From Solwaraspora sp. WMMD792 (GTDB lineage Bacteria; Actinomycetota; Actinomycetes; Mycobacteriales; Micromonosporaceae): a DNA stretch of 64,000 nt. The notes beneath the pieces were generated by a model. The model saw only the letters and a program-made list of their open reading frames with translations. It did not search any database and was not told the DNA's origin. The first letter of the stretch is position 1. Every line of letters starts with the position of its first letter. Of this stretch, positions 8,838 through 18,202 are shown piece by piece. The stretch spans positions 4,712,001-4,776,000 of the forward strand of contig NZ_JARUBH010000009.1 of NCBI RefSeq assembly GCF_029626105.1. Reading direction: 5' to 3'. Made by a program: the position numbers and the translations under genes.

Positions 8838-9434
8838 AGCTCAACAACCTTCGCTGCGGGGAAACCGGGAGTACGGGGGGTCCCAGGGGTCCCAGGGCTT
8901 CTAGTAGTCCTTCCTAAAACCTTCCGCTGCTAACCCTCGGTGACACCGTAGCAGAGTCGACGTATCCCGTTCGCCAGGCTAGTCTGTCCCCGCTGCAGTC
9001 ACGGCGTTTCACCGCAGCAAGCTCCGAAGAAGCTACTTTGAGCTGGGCTTATCTATGGGCAACGATAAGATTTGCCGGAACGACCTCCGTCCGGCAGGGC
9101 ACGAAGGGTCCACTCGGTGGTTGATCAGCATCATGTTCGGTCCACAGCACAGCAGGTCCCCGAGTCAGACAGGCTCGGCCACCCGCAACGGCGTTCTCGG
9201 CTAACCCGTCCGGAGAAGGTCGCGCTCGCGGGCGCGACGCTTCGCGGAGCTGCTGGCGGCGTGCTTCACGCTGTCGCGTCCTGGATCATCCGGGTGATGG
9301 GCAGCAGCTCATAGCCGACGTGTCGATCGGGGGTGGGTCCTGCCCACCCCCGGCAACGTGGTGTGCCGCGCGATGAAGTCATGCAGCGGGTCACATAGCG
9401 AACCAGCGCTGGGCGCCGCAACCGGTGCGTCAGG
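8838..9434. other. Intergenic region between the low-GC island and the maltose cluster
   Basis: This stretch of about 600 bp has no convincing gene: frames such as 9072-9314 lack a ribosome site and recognisable sequence. It includes a duplicated GGGGTCCCAGGG-like run near 8876-8897 and a strong hairpin at 9328-9352. It probably contains the right boundary of the acquired island, but I found no direct repeat or tRNA that would mark an attachment site. Confidence 0.5.
9328..9352 (-). terminator. Hairpin after the mal operon
   Basis: CGGGGGTGGG (9328-9337) pairs perfectly with CCCACCCCCG (9343-9352) around the loop TCCTG. It lies 83 bp past the stop of the GH13 gene (9435), the last gene of the minus-strand mal operon. 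There is no T-tract, as is common in high-GC actinobacteria. Confidence 0.6.
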
Positions 9435-11517
9435 TCAGGGGAGGCGCCAGAGTTGGAAGGTGGGGCCTGCGGCGGGCAGGGTCAGGGTGCCGTCGGCGGC
9501 CGGGCGTAGCGGTGGTGCGCCGCCGTACGGGTTGACCAGGGCCGGAGCAGCAACGTCCGGCGGGGCCACCAGACCGGTCAGGCGCACCGGAGCACCCGAC
9601 GCCCGCCGGGCCAGCGCCAACACTGACCCGGACGGCGACTCCCGCAGGTAGACCAAGGCGTCGTCATCGACGTACACCCAACGAAGCCCGCCGTGCCGCA
9701 GCTCCAACACCTCCCGACGCAACGCCACCAACGCCCGATACACCCCGAACGTCGCCCCATCCCACGAACCCGGCCGATCCCACGGCATCGGCGTCCGCGA
9801 ACCCTCCCCGTTGTCGCCCCGCAACCCCAACTCGTCCCCGGCGAACACCATCGGCGTCCCCGGCAACGTGAACTGCAACCCGGCCGCCACCTCCTGCCGC
9901 GCCGCGTCCCCCACCACCGTCCGCACTCGGGCCGAATCATGCGAGCCGAGCAGCTGCCACGAATGCACCAACGACCGCCACGACACCAACGCCCCGACGG
10001 CGCGCATCGTCGCCCTCGTCCCCGGCGAACACCATCGGCGTCCCCGGCAACGTGAACTGCAACCCGGCCGCCACCTCCTGCCGCGCCGCGTCCCCCACCA
10101 CCGTCCGCACTCGGGCCGAATCATGCGAGCCGAGCAGCTGCCACGAATGCACCAACGACCGCCACGACACCAACGCCCCGACGGCGCGCATCGTCGCCAA
10201 CGCCGCCGGCCCCGACCGGGCCGGCACCCCACCCGGTACGCCGAGGAAGTCCGGCAACTCCAGCGTCGGTGACCGCAGCCAGCTCCACACCGGCCGGGTG
10301 AACCCGGCGTAGTTCATCGTGCCGTGCCAACCATCGGCGTCCAGGTCACGGGTGAAATCGTGCCCGTGCTCGGCGACGATCAGCCCGTCCGACCGAGTCT
10401 CGGCGACCGCCCGACGCAGCAACGCGGCCACCTCCAGCGTGAGCGCGTCGGCCCCGCGCCGGCCGGTCATGTTGGCCACGTCGATCCGCCAACCGTCCAA
10501 CCCGTACGGCGGCAGCAGCCACCGCCGCGCCACCGAGTCTGGCCCATCGACGAAGCGTCGCCGCAGCTCAGCGCTGCCCCAGTTGAGTTTCGGCAGCGAC
10601 TTCACGCCCAGCCACGACTCATAGTCGCCGTCGTCGCCGAAGTAGTACAGCTCCCGCTCCGGCGACGATACGTCCGACACGGCGGCGGTGAACCACGGGT
10701 GGGCGTCGCCGGTGTGGTTGCTGGTGATGTCGCCGAGCAGCCGCCACCCGCGAGCATGCACCGCCGCCGACAGCCGCGCCAGGGCCTCGTCCCCGCCGAG
10801 CAGCGGGTCGACGTGGTCGAACGCGGCGGCGTCGTACCGATGATTGGACCGGGCCGGGAAGATCGGCGTCAGGTAGACGGTGTTGACGCCGAGCCGCTCC
10901 AGGTGGTCGAGCCGCTCCCGGATGCCGTCCAGGTCGCCGCCGTAGAACTGGTACGGCGTCTCCGGCCCGCGCCCGACGACCGGGGTGTCCCAGTCGCACG
11001 GGATCGCCCACTCCGGCAGCTCCCGCCCGGCAGCGGCAGCCGACCGGGCGAACCGGTCCGGGAAGATCTGGTAGATCACCGCGTCGGCGGCCCAGGCCGG
11101 CGGCGCATCGTGGGTGACGAGCCGGAAGTCGGTGGCGTCCGGCACGTCGTGGTCGACCTCGCCGACCCCGGTCAACCAGCGCCGCCCACCCCCGCCACCA
11201 GCAGAGCCGCCGGCAGCAGCAGACCCGGCCGGGCCGTCGCCGCCGGCGAGCAGGAAACGGTACGGCGTGACCGGGTTACGGGCCTCCACCTCGCCCCGCC
11301 ACCACACGTCCCCGTTCGGATCCTGCCGGTCGACCACCGCCTCGGTGAAGCGCGGCTCACCGTCGGCTGTGGAGCGTACCCACAGCTTGTGGACCGGCCG
11401 CGCACCCGCCGGCACCCGGACGAAGACCGACACCCGATCACCCAGGTTTACCCCGGCGGCGGCACCCGGCGCATACAACGATGATCCGTCGTGGTGCGCC
11501 TCGAACAGCTGGCCCAC
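9435..11517 (-). pseudogene. GH13 alpha-amylase/neopullulanase-like glycosidase, frameshifted by an internal duplication
   Basis: Intracellular GH13 enzyme expected to cut maltodextrins imported by the adjacent malEFG transporter. GTG 11517 has AAGGG seven bases upstream and follows malG by 3 bp. Conserved regions are intact: DITSNHTGD, GWRIDVANM (nucleophile Asp), IVAEHGHD (acid Glu) and LLGSHDSARV. An exact 184-bp tandem duplication (9831-10198) then shifts the frame, and translation ends at 9937 with a foreign tail after 526 residues. The native C-terminus (LGLRGDNGEG to FQLWRLP) continues in the original frame to 9435. Without the extra unit the protein is 632 residues. The truncated form keeps the catalytic residues but loses the end of the barrel and the C-terminal beta domain, so it is probably inactive. 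Collapse of the repeat would restore it. Confidence 0.85.
9831..10198. repeat. Perfect 184-bp tandem duplication
   Basis: 9831-10014 and 10015-10198 are identical over 184 bp and abut directly. The flanking bases differ at both edges (A9830/C10014, C10015/A10199), and no microhomology is visible at the junction. 184 is not a multiple of 3, so the GH13 frame is broken. Confidence 0.95.
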
Positions 11518-11520
11518 AAG

Positions 11521-12381
11521 CTAACCCTTCACAGACCCGGAGGTGAGACCGGAGACGATGTAGCGGCTGAGCAGCTGGAACACCAGCACGGTCGGGATCG
11601 CCGTCAGCAGCGTGCCGGCGGCGAAGATCCCGAAGTTGTTGTTCCGCTCCCCCGCCACCAGGCCGTACATGCCGACCGCCAGCGTCTTCGCCTCCGGGTT
11701 GGTGAGGAAGACGTTGGCGATCAGGAATTCGTTGATGGTGTTGATGAACGCCAGCAGCCCGGTAACCGCCAGGATCGGCGCCACCAGCGGCAGCATGATC
11801 CGGAAGAACACCTGGGCGTGCGACGCCCCGTCCATGGTGGCCGACTCGTCCAACTCCCTTGGCAGGGTGTCGAAGAAGCCTTTCATCAGCCAGGTGTTCA
11901 CCCCGAGCGCGCCACCGAGGTAGAGCAGCATCAGCCCCCACGGGGTGTTGAAGCCGATCGTCGGCCACAGGTCGGTGATCGTCGAGAAGATCAGGAAGAT
12001 CGCCACGATCGCCAGGAACTGCGGAAACATCTGGATCAGCAGCAGCGACAGCAGCCCGACCCGGCGGCCCCGGAACCGCATCCGGGAGAAGGCGTACGCC
12101 GCCAGCGACGACAGGAACACCGACGCGAACGACGCCAGCCCGGCGATCAGCAGCGAGTTGCCGAACCAGCGGCCGAACGACGTGTCGGCGAACAGCCGGC
12201 GGAAGTTGTTGCCCGACGCCCCGGTCGGGAACAGGTCCGTCGACGACAGGGTGCCCAGCGGGTTCACCGCCGCCGACAGCACGAACACGATCGGGAACAG
12301 CGAGAACGCCACGGCCAGCAGCGCCACCAGGTGCCGCCAGCCGACCCGGCTCAGCCAACGGGTGAACGAGCGCCGGTTCAC
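11521..12381 (-). CDS. malG: Maltose/maltodextrin ABC transporter permease MalG
   Basis: Inner-membrane permease of 286 residues with six predicted helices. The EAA loop that contacts the transport ATPase is visible (ELDESATMDGASHAQVFFRI). The GTG start at 12381 overlaps the malF stop (GTGA), which argues against the longer frame reaching 12795. It is the third gene of malE-malF-malG-amylase. No ATPase gene follows; actinobacteria commonly use a shared MsiK-type ATPase encoded elsewhere. Confidence 0.9.
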   Translation of the reverse strand: MNRRSFTRWLSRVGWRHLVALLAVAFSLFPIVFVLSAAVNPLGTLSSTDLFPTGASGNNFRRLFADTSFGRWFGNSLLIAGLASFASVFLSSLAAYAFSRMRFRGRRVGLLSLLLIQMFPQFLAIVAIFLIFSTITDLWPTIGFNTPWGLMLLYLGGALGVNTWLMKGFFDTLPRELDESATMDGASHAQVFFRIMLPLVAPILAVTGLLAFINTINEFLIANVFLTNPEAKTLAVGMYGLVAGERNNNFGIFAAGTLLTAIPTVLVFQLLSRYIVSGLTSGSVKG

Positions 12382-13967
12382 GCGTACACCTCTTCCTGTT
12401 GCCGGGTGCGCCGGAAGCTGACCGCGGAGATCACCGCGACGAGCGTAAAAATGAAGATCGAGATGGCGGCGGCGAAGCCGTACTGCGCGCCGGCCGCGCC
12501 GAACGCCAACCGGTACGTGTAGGTGATCAGCAGGTCCGTCGCGCCGACGCTCGGGTTGTCCGCCGGGAACGGCCCACCCTCGGTCGTCAGATAGATGGCG
12601 TTGAAGTTGTTGAAGTTGAACGCGAACGAGGCGATCAGCAGCGGCGTCAACGCCACCAGCAGCAGCGGCAGCGTCACCCGGCGAAACGCCTGCCACGGGT
12701 TGGCGCCGTCGATCGAGCTGGCCTCGGTCAGCTCCTTCGGGATGGCCTGCAACGCGCCGGTGGCGACCAGGAACATGTACGGGTACCCGAGCCACAGCTG
12801 GACGCCGATCACCGCCAGCCGGGCCGACCAGTCCTGCCCGAACCAGTCCACAGTCAACCCGAAGAACTGGTTGATCAGCCCGAAGTCGGTGTTGAACATG
12901 TCCCGCCAGACCAGCAGCATCGCGAACGACGGCATCGCGTACGGCAGGATCAGCAGCACCCGGTAGAGGTTGCGCCCGCGCACCCGGTCGGAGTTCAGCG
13001 CCAGCGCGCAGAGCAGCCCGAGGACGAACGTGCCGCCGGTGGAGCCGATCGCGAAGGCGAAGTTCCAGACCAGGGTGCCGAGGAACGGCCCGGAGATGTT
13101 GCGGTCGGTCAACACGCGGGTGAAGTTGTCCAGACCGACGCCGACCCGCCAGCCCTGCAGCAGCCGGTCGCCGTCAGCGGAGACGAACGAGCCGGCGTCG
13201 CCGTCGGCCGTCCACACCGTGCCCGTCACGGTGTCGGTCACACAATCACAACCCTCGTCGTACGCCCGGACCGCGACCCCTTCGTACGCCCGCGACAGCC
13301 CGATGGAGCGAATCGCCCCGTCGTCGGTCGGCACCGCCAGGTCGGTGATCTCCTGGCTGCGGGCACTGGCCTGACCGGCGTTGAGCAGCGTGAAGCCGTC
13401 GGCCGCCGTCACCTTGCCGGCGTCGGTGACGGTGACGTCGCCGGCCGGCAGCTCGGTCAACCCGTCGGCGTCACCGGCGTAGACGACGCCGTCGGCCGGG
13501 TCGACGACCAGCAGCACCAGGTCACCGGTGGCCGGGTCGCCGACCGTGGCGACGGTCATCGCGTACTCGATGGATCCTGGGACCTGGACCACCGACGTGG
13601 CCTGGATGGCCGCGATCGCCTCAGCTTTGCTGCCCCGGTGTCCGTCGCCGAAGTTGGTGAACGCGGTGGAGGCGGTGTAGAGCACCGGGAAGATCTGGAA
13701 GGCGATCAGGAACAGGGTGCCGGGGATCAGGTACTTCGCCGGCACGTGCCGCCGGCCCAGGTAGAGGTAGCCGATGCCGGCGGTCGTGGCGACCAAGATG
13801 CCGAGCCCGACCCAGGCTTCGGCGTCGATCAGCGGGAACGCCGCCCAGATCGCGATCGCCGCGACCAGGCCGAGCAGCAGCGCCTTGGCCAGCAGACCGC
13901 CGGCCGTGACCGGGTGCGGGGCCCGCTGCTCGGCGGGCCCCGCACCGGTTGGTCCGGTGTCGCGCAT
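12378..13967 (-). CDS. malF: Maltose/maltodextrin ABC transporter permease MalF
   Basis: 529-residue permease. Three N-terminal helices are followed by a long extracytoplasmic segment of about 150 residues (from TNFGDGHRGSK to VGLDNFTRVL) comparable to the P2 loop of enterobacterial MalF, which touches the binding protein. The permease core follows with the EAA loop ELTEASSIDGANPWQAFRRV. The ATG at 13967 overlaps the malE stop (TAATG). A longer frame extends upstream but is only the shadow of malE. Two close Cys residues in the loop (EGCDCVTD) are unusual for this segment. Confidence 0.9.
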   Translation of the reverse strand: MRDTGPTGAGPAEQRAPHPVTAGGLLAKALLLGLVAAIAIWAAFPLIDAEAWVGLGILVATTAGIGYLYLGRRHVPAKYLIPGTLFLIAFQIFPVLYTASTAFTNFGDGHRGSKAEAIAAIQATSVVQVPGSIEYAMTVATVGDPATGDLVLLVVDPADGVVYAGDADGLTELPAGDVTVTDAGKVTAADGFTLLNAGQASARSQEITDLAVPTDDGAIRSIGLSRAYEGVAVRAYDEGCDCVTDTVTGTVWTADGDAGSFVSADGDRLLQGWRVGVGLDNFTRVLTDRNISGPFLGTLVWNFAFAIGSTGGTFVLGLLCALALNSDRVRGRNLYRVLLILPYAMPSFAMLLVWRDMFNTDFGLINQFFGLTVDWFGQDWSARLAVIGVQLWLGYPYMFLVATGALQAIPKELTEASSIDGANPWQAFRRVTLPLLLVALTPLLIASFAFNFNNFNAIYLTTEGGPFPADNPSVGATDLLITYTYRLAFGAAGAQYGFAAAISIFIFTLVAVISAVSFRRTRQQEEVYA

Positions 13968-15223
13968 TACTTGATCTGTTCGGCGATCGTCTTGCCGGCA
14001 GCGGTGATGGTGCTCGCCACGTCGGCGCCGCCGATGATCGCGGCCTCGGCCTTGCCGAACGGGTCCCAGATGGCGGCCATCTCGGGGATCGCCGGCAGCA
14101 CCGCGCCGCCCTGCCCGGCCTGCTGGAACTTCGCCAGATCCGGGTCGGCCCCGGCGACCTGGTCGAGGGCGGCGGTCAGCGCCGGCGGGCGCGGCTCGGC
14201 CTCGTAGAGGGCGACGGCCAGGTCGGTCTGGGTGGTGTAGTTGGCGACGAACTCCTGCGCGAGGGCCTTGTTGGTGCCCTTGGCGGCGACGTAGAACGTC
14301 TGCACCCCGACGAACGGCTGCGCGGGTGCGCCACCGGCGAAGCCGGGGACCGGGCTGATGTCGTACGCGATGTCCGCGCCCTTGGCGTCGGTGATCGCCC
14401 ACGGCCCGGAGACCAGGAACGCGCACTTGCCGCTGGTGAAGGTGGCGATCGAGTTCTCCGGGGTGATGGAGCGCTTCAGCGCACCAGAGCCCTTCTCGCC
14501 CAGCGTGGCGATCTTCTCGAACGCGGCGATCGACTCCGGGGTGCCGACGCCGAGCTGCGTCGGGTCGTAGTCGCCTTCGGCGGTGGTGCCGAACAGGCTG
14601 CCGCCGGCCGAGGTGTAGAGCGGGTACAGGTGGTAGGCGTCGCCGTTCTGCCCGACCTGCAGGCAGAGGATCTCCGACACTGTGCCGTCGGCCTTGAGCT
14701 GCTCGCCGGCGGCGACCAGCTCCTCGATGGTGGCGGGGGCGTCGGGGGCGAGCGCGGTGTTGCGGATCAGGGCGACGTTCTCCATGGCGTACGGGACGCC
14801 GTAGACCTGGCCGTTGAAGGTGACGGCCTGGATGGCGACGTCGGCGAAGCCGGCGGTCTGGTCGGCGGTGAGCTGGACCGGCTCGATGGCGCCGTTCTGC
14901 ACCAGGTTGCCGATCCAGTCGTGCGCGCCGACCATCACGTCCGGGCCGCTGCCCTGCTGGGACGCGGTGACGAAGGTGGTCTGCTGGTCCTTGCTGATGG
15001 CCTGGACCTCGACGGTGACGCCGTTGTCGGCGCCGAACTTCTCGGCGAACGGGGCGAGGGCGGCGCTGCGTTTGTCGTCGGCCCAGATGACCAGGGTGCC
15101 GCCGGCGGCGGCGTCGGGGCTGTCGGTGGTGGCGGGTTCGCCGTCGCTGCTGCCGCAGCCGGCGGCGGCCAGCGCGAGCGCGGCGGCCAGCCCGGCGGCC
15201 ACCGACGTGGTACGGACGCGCAT
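13967..15223 (-). CDS. malE: Maltose/maltodextrin-binding lipoprotein MalE
   Basis: Solute-binding lipoprotein of 418 residues. The signal peptide ends in a lipobox (LAAAGC, Cys about 23), followed by a Ser/Asp/Glu linker. The mature sequence has the binding-protein signature VWADDKR/LAPFAEKFGADNGVTV and an EFVANY region near the C-terminal half. ATG 15223 has CAGGAG five bases upstream. First gene of the operon; the region upstream carries CTTGC/GCAAG repeats likely bound by the divergent LacI-type regulator. Confidence 0.9.
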   Translation of the reverse strand: MRVRTTSVAAGLAAALALAAAGCGSSDGEPATTDSPDAAAGGTLVIWADDKRSAALAPFAEKFGADNGVTVEVQAISKDQQTTFVTASQQGSGPDVMVGAHDWIGNLVQNGAIEPVQLTADQTAGFADVAIQAVTFNGQVYGVPYAMENVALIRNTALAPDAPATIEELVAAGEQLKADGTVSEILCLQVGQNGDAYHLYPLYTSAGGSLFGTTAEGDYDPTQLGVGTPESIAAFEKIATLGEKGSGALKRSITPENSIATFTSGKCAFLVSGPWAITDAKGADIAYDISPVPGFAGGAPAQPFVGVQTFYVAAKGTNKALAQEFVANYTTQTDLAVALYEAEPRPPALTAALDQVAGADPDLAKFQQAGQGGAVLPAIPEMAAIWDPFGKAEAAIIGGADVASTITAAGKTIAEQIK

Positions 15224-15303
15224 CGGGACTCCTGTCGTGGAAGTTATTGCAGTACGGTGCCGCGTTCACGGCACAGGTTTCGTCGCGTGTTGCCGGGACG
15301 TTA

Positions 15304-15356
15304 GCAAGGCGTTGCAATCAATGGAAGACCTTGCAGGCTTCGTCGCAAGAACTTGC
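15304..15356. promoter_or_regulatory. Candidate MalR/LacI-type operators between malE and lacI
   Basis: The divergent intergenic region contains GCAAGGCGTTGC (15304-15315), CTTGC (15330-15334) facing GCAAG (15345-15349), and the inverted pair GCAAG-AA-CTTGC (15345-15356), 21 bp before the regulator start. The same half-site recurs before the alpha-glucosidase gene, which argues for one regulator acting at both. Confidence 0.6.
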
Positions 15357-15377
15357 CGGTGCGCTACCGTGAACGCC

Positions 15378-16433
15378 ATGCGCGCACGACTGTCCGACAT
15401 CGCCCGCCAGGCCGACGTCAGCGAGGCCACGGTGTCCCGGGTGCTCAACGACCGCCCCGGAGTGGCAGCCGAAACCCGCCAGGCGGTGCTGACCGCGCTC
15501 GACGTGCTCGGCTACGAACGCCCCGCCCGGCTGCGCAAACGCAGCGCCGGCCTGGTCGGCCTGGTCGTGCCGGAGCTCGACAACCCGATCTTCCCGGCGT
15601 TCGCGCAGACCATCGAGTCCGCCCTCGCCCAGTCCGGCTACACCCCGGTGCTGTGCACCCAGACCCCCGGCGGGGTCACCGAGGACGAGTACGTGGAGAT
15701 GCTGCTGGACCGCCAGGTCGCCGGCATCGTCTTCGTCTCCGGCCTGCACGCCGACACCGCCGCCGACCACGAGCGCTACCGCAAGCTGATCGCCCGGCCG
15801 CTGCCGATCGTGCTGATCAACGGGTACGCCGAAGGCATCGAAGCGCCCTTCGTCTCCTGCGACGACCGGGAAGCCGGCGAGCTGGCCGTGGAGCATCTCG
15901 TCGCCCTCGGCCACCGGCGGATCGGGCTGATCACCGGGCCGGACCGGTTCCTGCCGGTGCAGCGCAAACTGGCCGGATTCCGGGCGGCGATGCGGCGGCT
16001 GGTAAATGCCAGCGACGCCGAGATCGACGAGCTGACCGCGCTGTCACTGTTTGGTGTGGAGGGTGGCAAGGCAGCCGCCAACCGGTTGCTGGACAAGGGT
16101 GTCACCGGCATCACCTGCGGATCCGACCTGATGGCACTCGGGGCGATCCGGGCCGCCCGGCAGCGCGGCCTGTCGGTGCCCGGCGACGTGTCGGTGGTCG
16201 GCTACGACGACTCGCCGCTGATGGCGTTCACCGATCCGCCGCTGACCACGCTGCGCCAGCCGGTGATCGCGATGGCGGTGGCGGCGGTCCGGGCGCTAGT
16301 CGACGAGATCAACGGGCACGCCGCGCCCAACTCGGAGTACGTGTTCCGCCCCGAACTGGTCGCCCGTGGCTCCACCGGCATCGCCCCGCAGGTCACCCAC
16401 CTCGCCGCCGCCGCAGCCGCGCCCACCAGCTGA
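15378..16433 (+). CDS. LacI-family regulator of maltose/maltodextrin genes
   Basis: 351-residue DNA-binding repressor. The N-terminal helix-turn-helix is LSDIARQADVSEATVSRVLN with the hinge region following, and the periplasmic-binding-like sensor domain (LVGLVVPELDNPIFPAFAQ to GDVSVVGYDDSPLM) covers about 60-335. It is divergent from malE and upstream of the alpha-glucosidase gene, so it probably represses both until maltose or a maltodextrin binds. ATG 15378 is the first start before the HTH; longer versions of the frame overlap the malE promoter and are rejected. Confidence 0.88.
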   Translation: MRARLSDIARQADVSEATVSRVLNDRPGVAAETRQAVLTALDVLGYERPARLRKRSAGLVGLVVPELDNPIFPAFAQTIESALAQSGYTPVLCTQTPGGVTEDEYVEMLLDRQVAGIVFVSGLHADTAADHERYRKLIARPLPIVLINGYAEGIEAPFVSCDDREAGELAVEHLVALGHRRIGLITGPDRFLPVQRKLAGFRAAMRRLVNASDAEIDELTALSLFGVEGGKAAANRLLDKGVTGITCGSDLMALGAIRAARQRGLSVPGDVSVVGYDDSPLMAFTDPPLTTLRQPVIAMAVAAVRALVDEINGHAAPNSEYVFRPELVARGSTGIAPQVTHLAAAAAAPTS

Positions 16434-16436
16434 GAG

Positions 16437-16467
16437 CTTGCGCAAGGGTTGCTTGACTCTTGCAAGA
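16437..16467. promoter_or_regulatory. Candidate LacI-type operators before the alpha-glucosidase gene
   Basis: Two perfect 10-bp palindromes, CTTGCGCAAG (16437-16446) and TCTTGCAAGA (16458-16467), lie between the regulator stop (16433) and the alpha-glucosidase start (16523). They share the CTTGC/GCAAG half-site with the malE-lacI spacer. Confidence 0.65.
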
Positions 16468-16522
16468 ACCGGCAGGCATGCTCGGAGCAGAGTCAGCATC
16501 GCACCGACAGGACGGGGAACCC

Positions 16523-18202
16523 GTGACGATCGATCCTGCCCAGGCCGCGCCCCGTACCGCCCGGGACGACTGGTGGCGGACCGCCGCCGTCTACCAGGTG
16601 TACGTGCGCAGCTTCGCCGACTCCGACGGCGACGGCATCGGTGACCTGCAGGGCATCCGCAGCCGCCTGCCGTACCTGCGTGAGCTTGGCGTTGACGCGC
16701 TCTGGCTGACCCCGTTCTACCGCTCCCCAATGGTCGACGGCGGCTACGACGTCGCCGACTACCGCGAGGTCGACCCGATGTTCGGCGGCCTCACCGACTT
16801 CGACGAGATGATCACCGACGCGCACACGCTCGGCCTGCGGATCATCGTCGACATCGTGCCGAACCACACCTCCGACGTACACCCGTGGTTCGTCGCGGCG
16901 CTCGCCGCCGCGCCCGGATCGGCGGAGCGTGACCGGTACATGTTCCGCGACGGCCGCGGTGCCGACGGCGACGAGCCGCCGAACGACTGGGAGTCGATCT
17001 TCGGCGGGCCGGCCTGGACCAGGCTGCCCGACGGCCAGTGGTACCTGCACCTGTTCGACCCGGCCCAACCCGACCTCAACTGGCGCCACCCCGAGGTGCG
17101 CGCCGAGTTCGAACAGATCCTGCGCTTCTGGCTGGACCGGGGCGTCGACGGGTTCCGCATCGACGTCGCCCACGGGATGATCAAGGCCGACGGGCTGCCG
17201 GACATCGGCTGGACCTCGGCCACCACCGGCCGCCGGCAGATCGAGCTGCTCGGCAAAGGGCGGCTGCCGTACTTCGACCAGGATGAGGTGCACGACATCT
17301 ACCGCGCCTGGCGGCCGATCCTGGACAGCTACCCGGGCGGACGGATGGCGGTCGCCGAGGCGTGGGCGGAGACCCCGCAGCGGCTGGCCCGCTACATCGG
17401 CCCGGACGAGCTGCACCAGGCGTTCAACTTCGACTTCCTCGACGCCACCTGGTCGGCCGACTCGTTCCACAAGGTGATCGACACCGCGCTCGCCGAGGCG
17501 TCGATCGTCGGTGCGCCGACCACCTGGGTGCTGTCCAACCACGACAAGCAGCGCCACGTCACCCGGTACGGCGACGGCGAGGTCGGGCTACGTCGGGCCC
17601 GCGCCGCCGCGCTGCTGATGTTCGCCCTGCCCGGCAGCACCTACCTCTACCAGGGTGAGGAGCTGGGCCTGCCGGAGGTGCTGGACCTGCCCGACCACCT
17701 GCGGCAGGACCCGGCGTTCGGCCGCACCGGGCACAGCCGCGACGGCTGCCGGGTGCCGCTGCCGTGGAGCGGCGAGGACCCGCCGTACGGCTTCGGGCCG
17801 GCCGGCTCGGTCGAATCCTGGCTGCCGGCCCCGGCCGGCTGGGCGCCGCTGACCGCGCAGGCCCAGGCCGACGACCCGGACTCGACGCTGGAGCTGTACC
17901 GGCGGGCCCTGGCGGTCCGGGCCGAGTATCCGGCGCTGCGCGACGCCCCGGCCGGCGACGGCACCGGGCTGGCCTGGCTGGAGTCCGGGCCGGGCGTGCT
18001 GGCGTTCCGCCGCACCGCCGACAGCGGGTCCGTCGAGGGCGACGCCGGTTCGGCCGCGCTGATCTGCGTGGTCAACCTCAGCGGTGCGCCGGTGCCGGTC
18101 GCCGGGTACGGCGTACCGCTGATCACCAGCGCGCCGTTGGACGGACCGCCCGGCCGCCAACTGCTGCCGGTCGACGCCGCCGCCTGGTTCCAGCCGGCCT
18201 GA
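16523..18202 (+). CDS. GH13 alpha-glucosidase
   Basis: 559-residue intracellular exo-acting alpha-glucosidase releasing glucose from maltose and maltodextrins. The barrel begins with WWRTAAVYQVYVRSFADSDG. Conserved regions are DIVPNHTSD, GFRIDVAHG (nucleophile Asp), VAEAWAET (acid Glu) and VLSNHDKQRH. GTG 16523 has GGGGA upstream; an in-frame ATG at 16478 would lie only 11 bp after a likely operator and lacks a ribosome site. It follows the LacI gene on the same strand with a regulated gap and completes maltodextrin breakdown. Confidence 0.9.
   Translation: MTIDPAQAAPRTARDDWWRTAAVYQVYVRSFADSDGDGIGDLQGIRSRLPYLRELGVDALWLTPFYRSPMVDGGYDVADYREVDPMFGGLTDFDEMITDAHTLGLRIIVDIVPNHTSDVHPWFVAALAAAPGSAERDRYMFRDGRGADGDEPPNDWESIFGGPAWTRLPDGQWYLHLFDPAQPDLNWRHPEVRAEFEQILRFWLDRGVDGFRIDVAHGMIKADGLPDIGWTSATTGRRQIELLGKGRLPYFDQDEVHDIYRAWRPILDSYPGGRMAVAEAWAETPQRLARYIGPDELHQAFNFDFLDATWSADSFHKVIDTALAEASIVGAPTTWVLSNHDKQRHVTRYGDGEVGLRRARAAALLMFALPGSTYLYQGEELGLPEVLDLPDHLRQDPAFGRTGHSRDGCRVPLPWSGEDPPYGFGPAGSVESWLPAPAGWAPLTAQAQADDPDSTLELYRRALAVRAEYPALRDAPAGDGTGLAWLESGPGVLAFRRTADSGSVEGDAGSAALICVVNLSGAPVPVAGYGVPLITSAPLDGPPGRQLLPVDAAAWFQPA

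Noticed and set aside
4440-9430. Complete prophage or integrative element
   Set aside because: No integrase, attachment repeats, structural phage genes or conjugation genes were found.
9811-10272. Plus-strand frames over the 184-bp duplication
   Set aside because: Created by the duplication and high GC; no ribosome site and no family resemblance.
12399-14207. Large plus-strand frame opposite malF
   Set aside because: Antisense shadow of malF; Arg/Gly/Val-rich composition with no motif, as expected in high-GC DNA.
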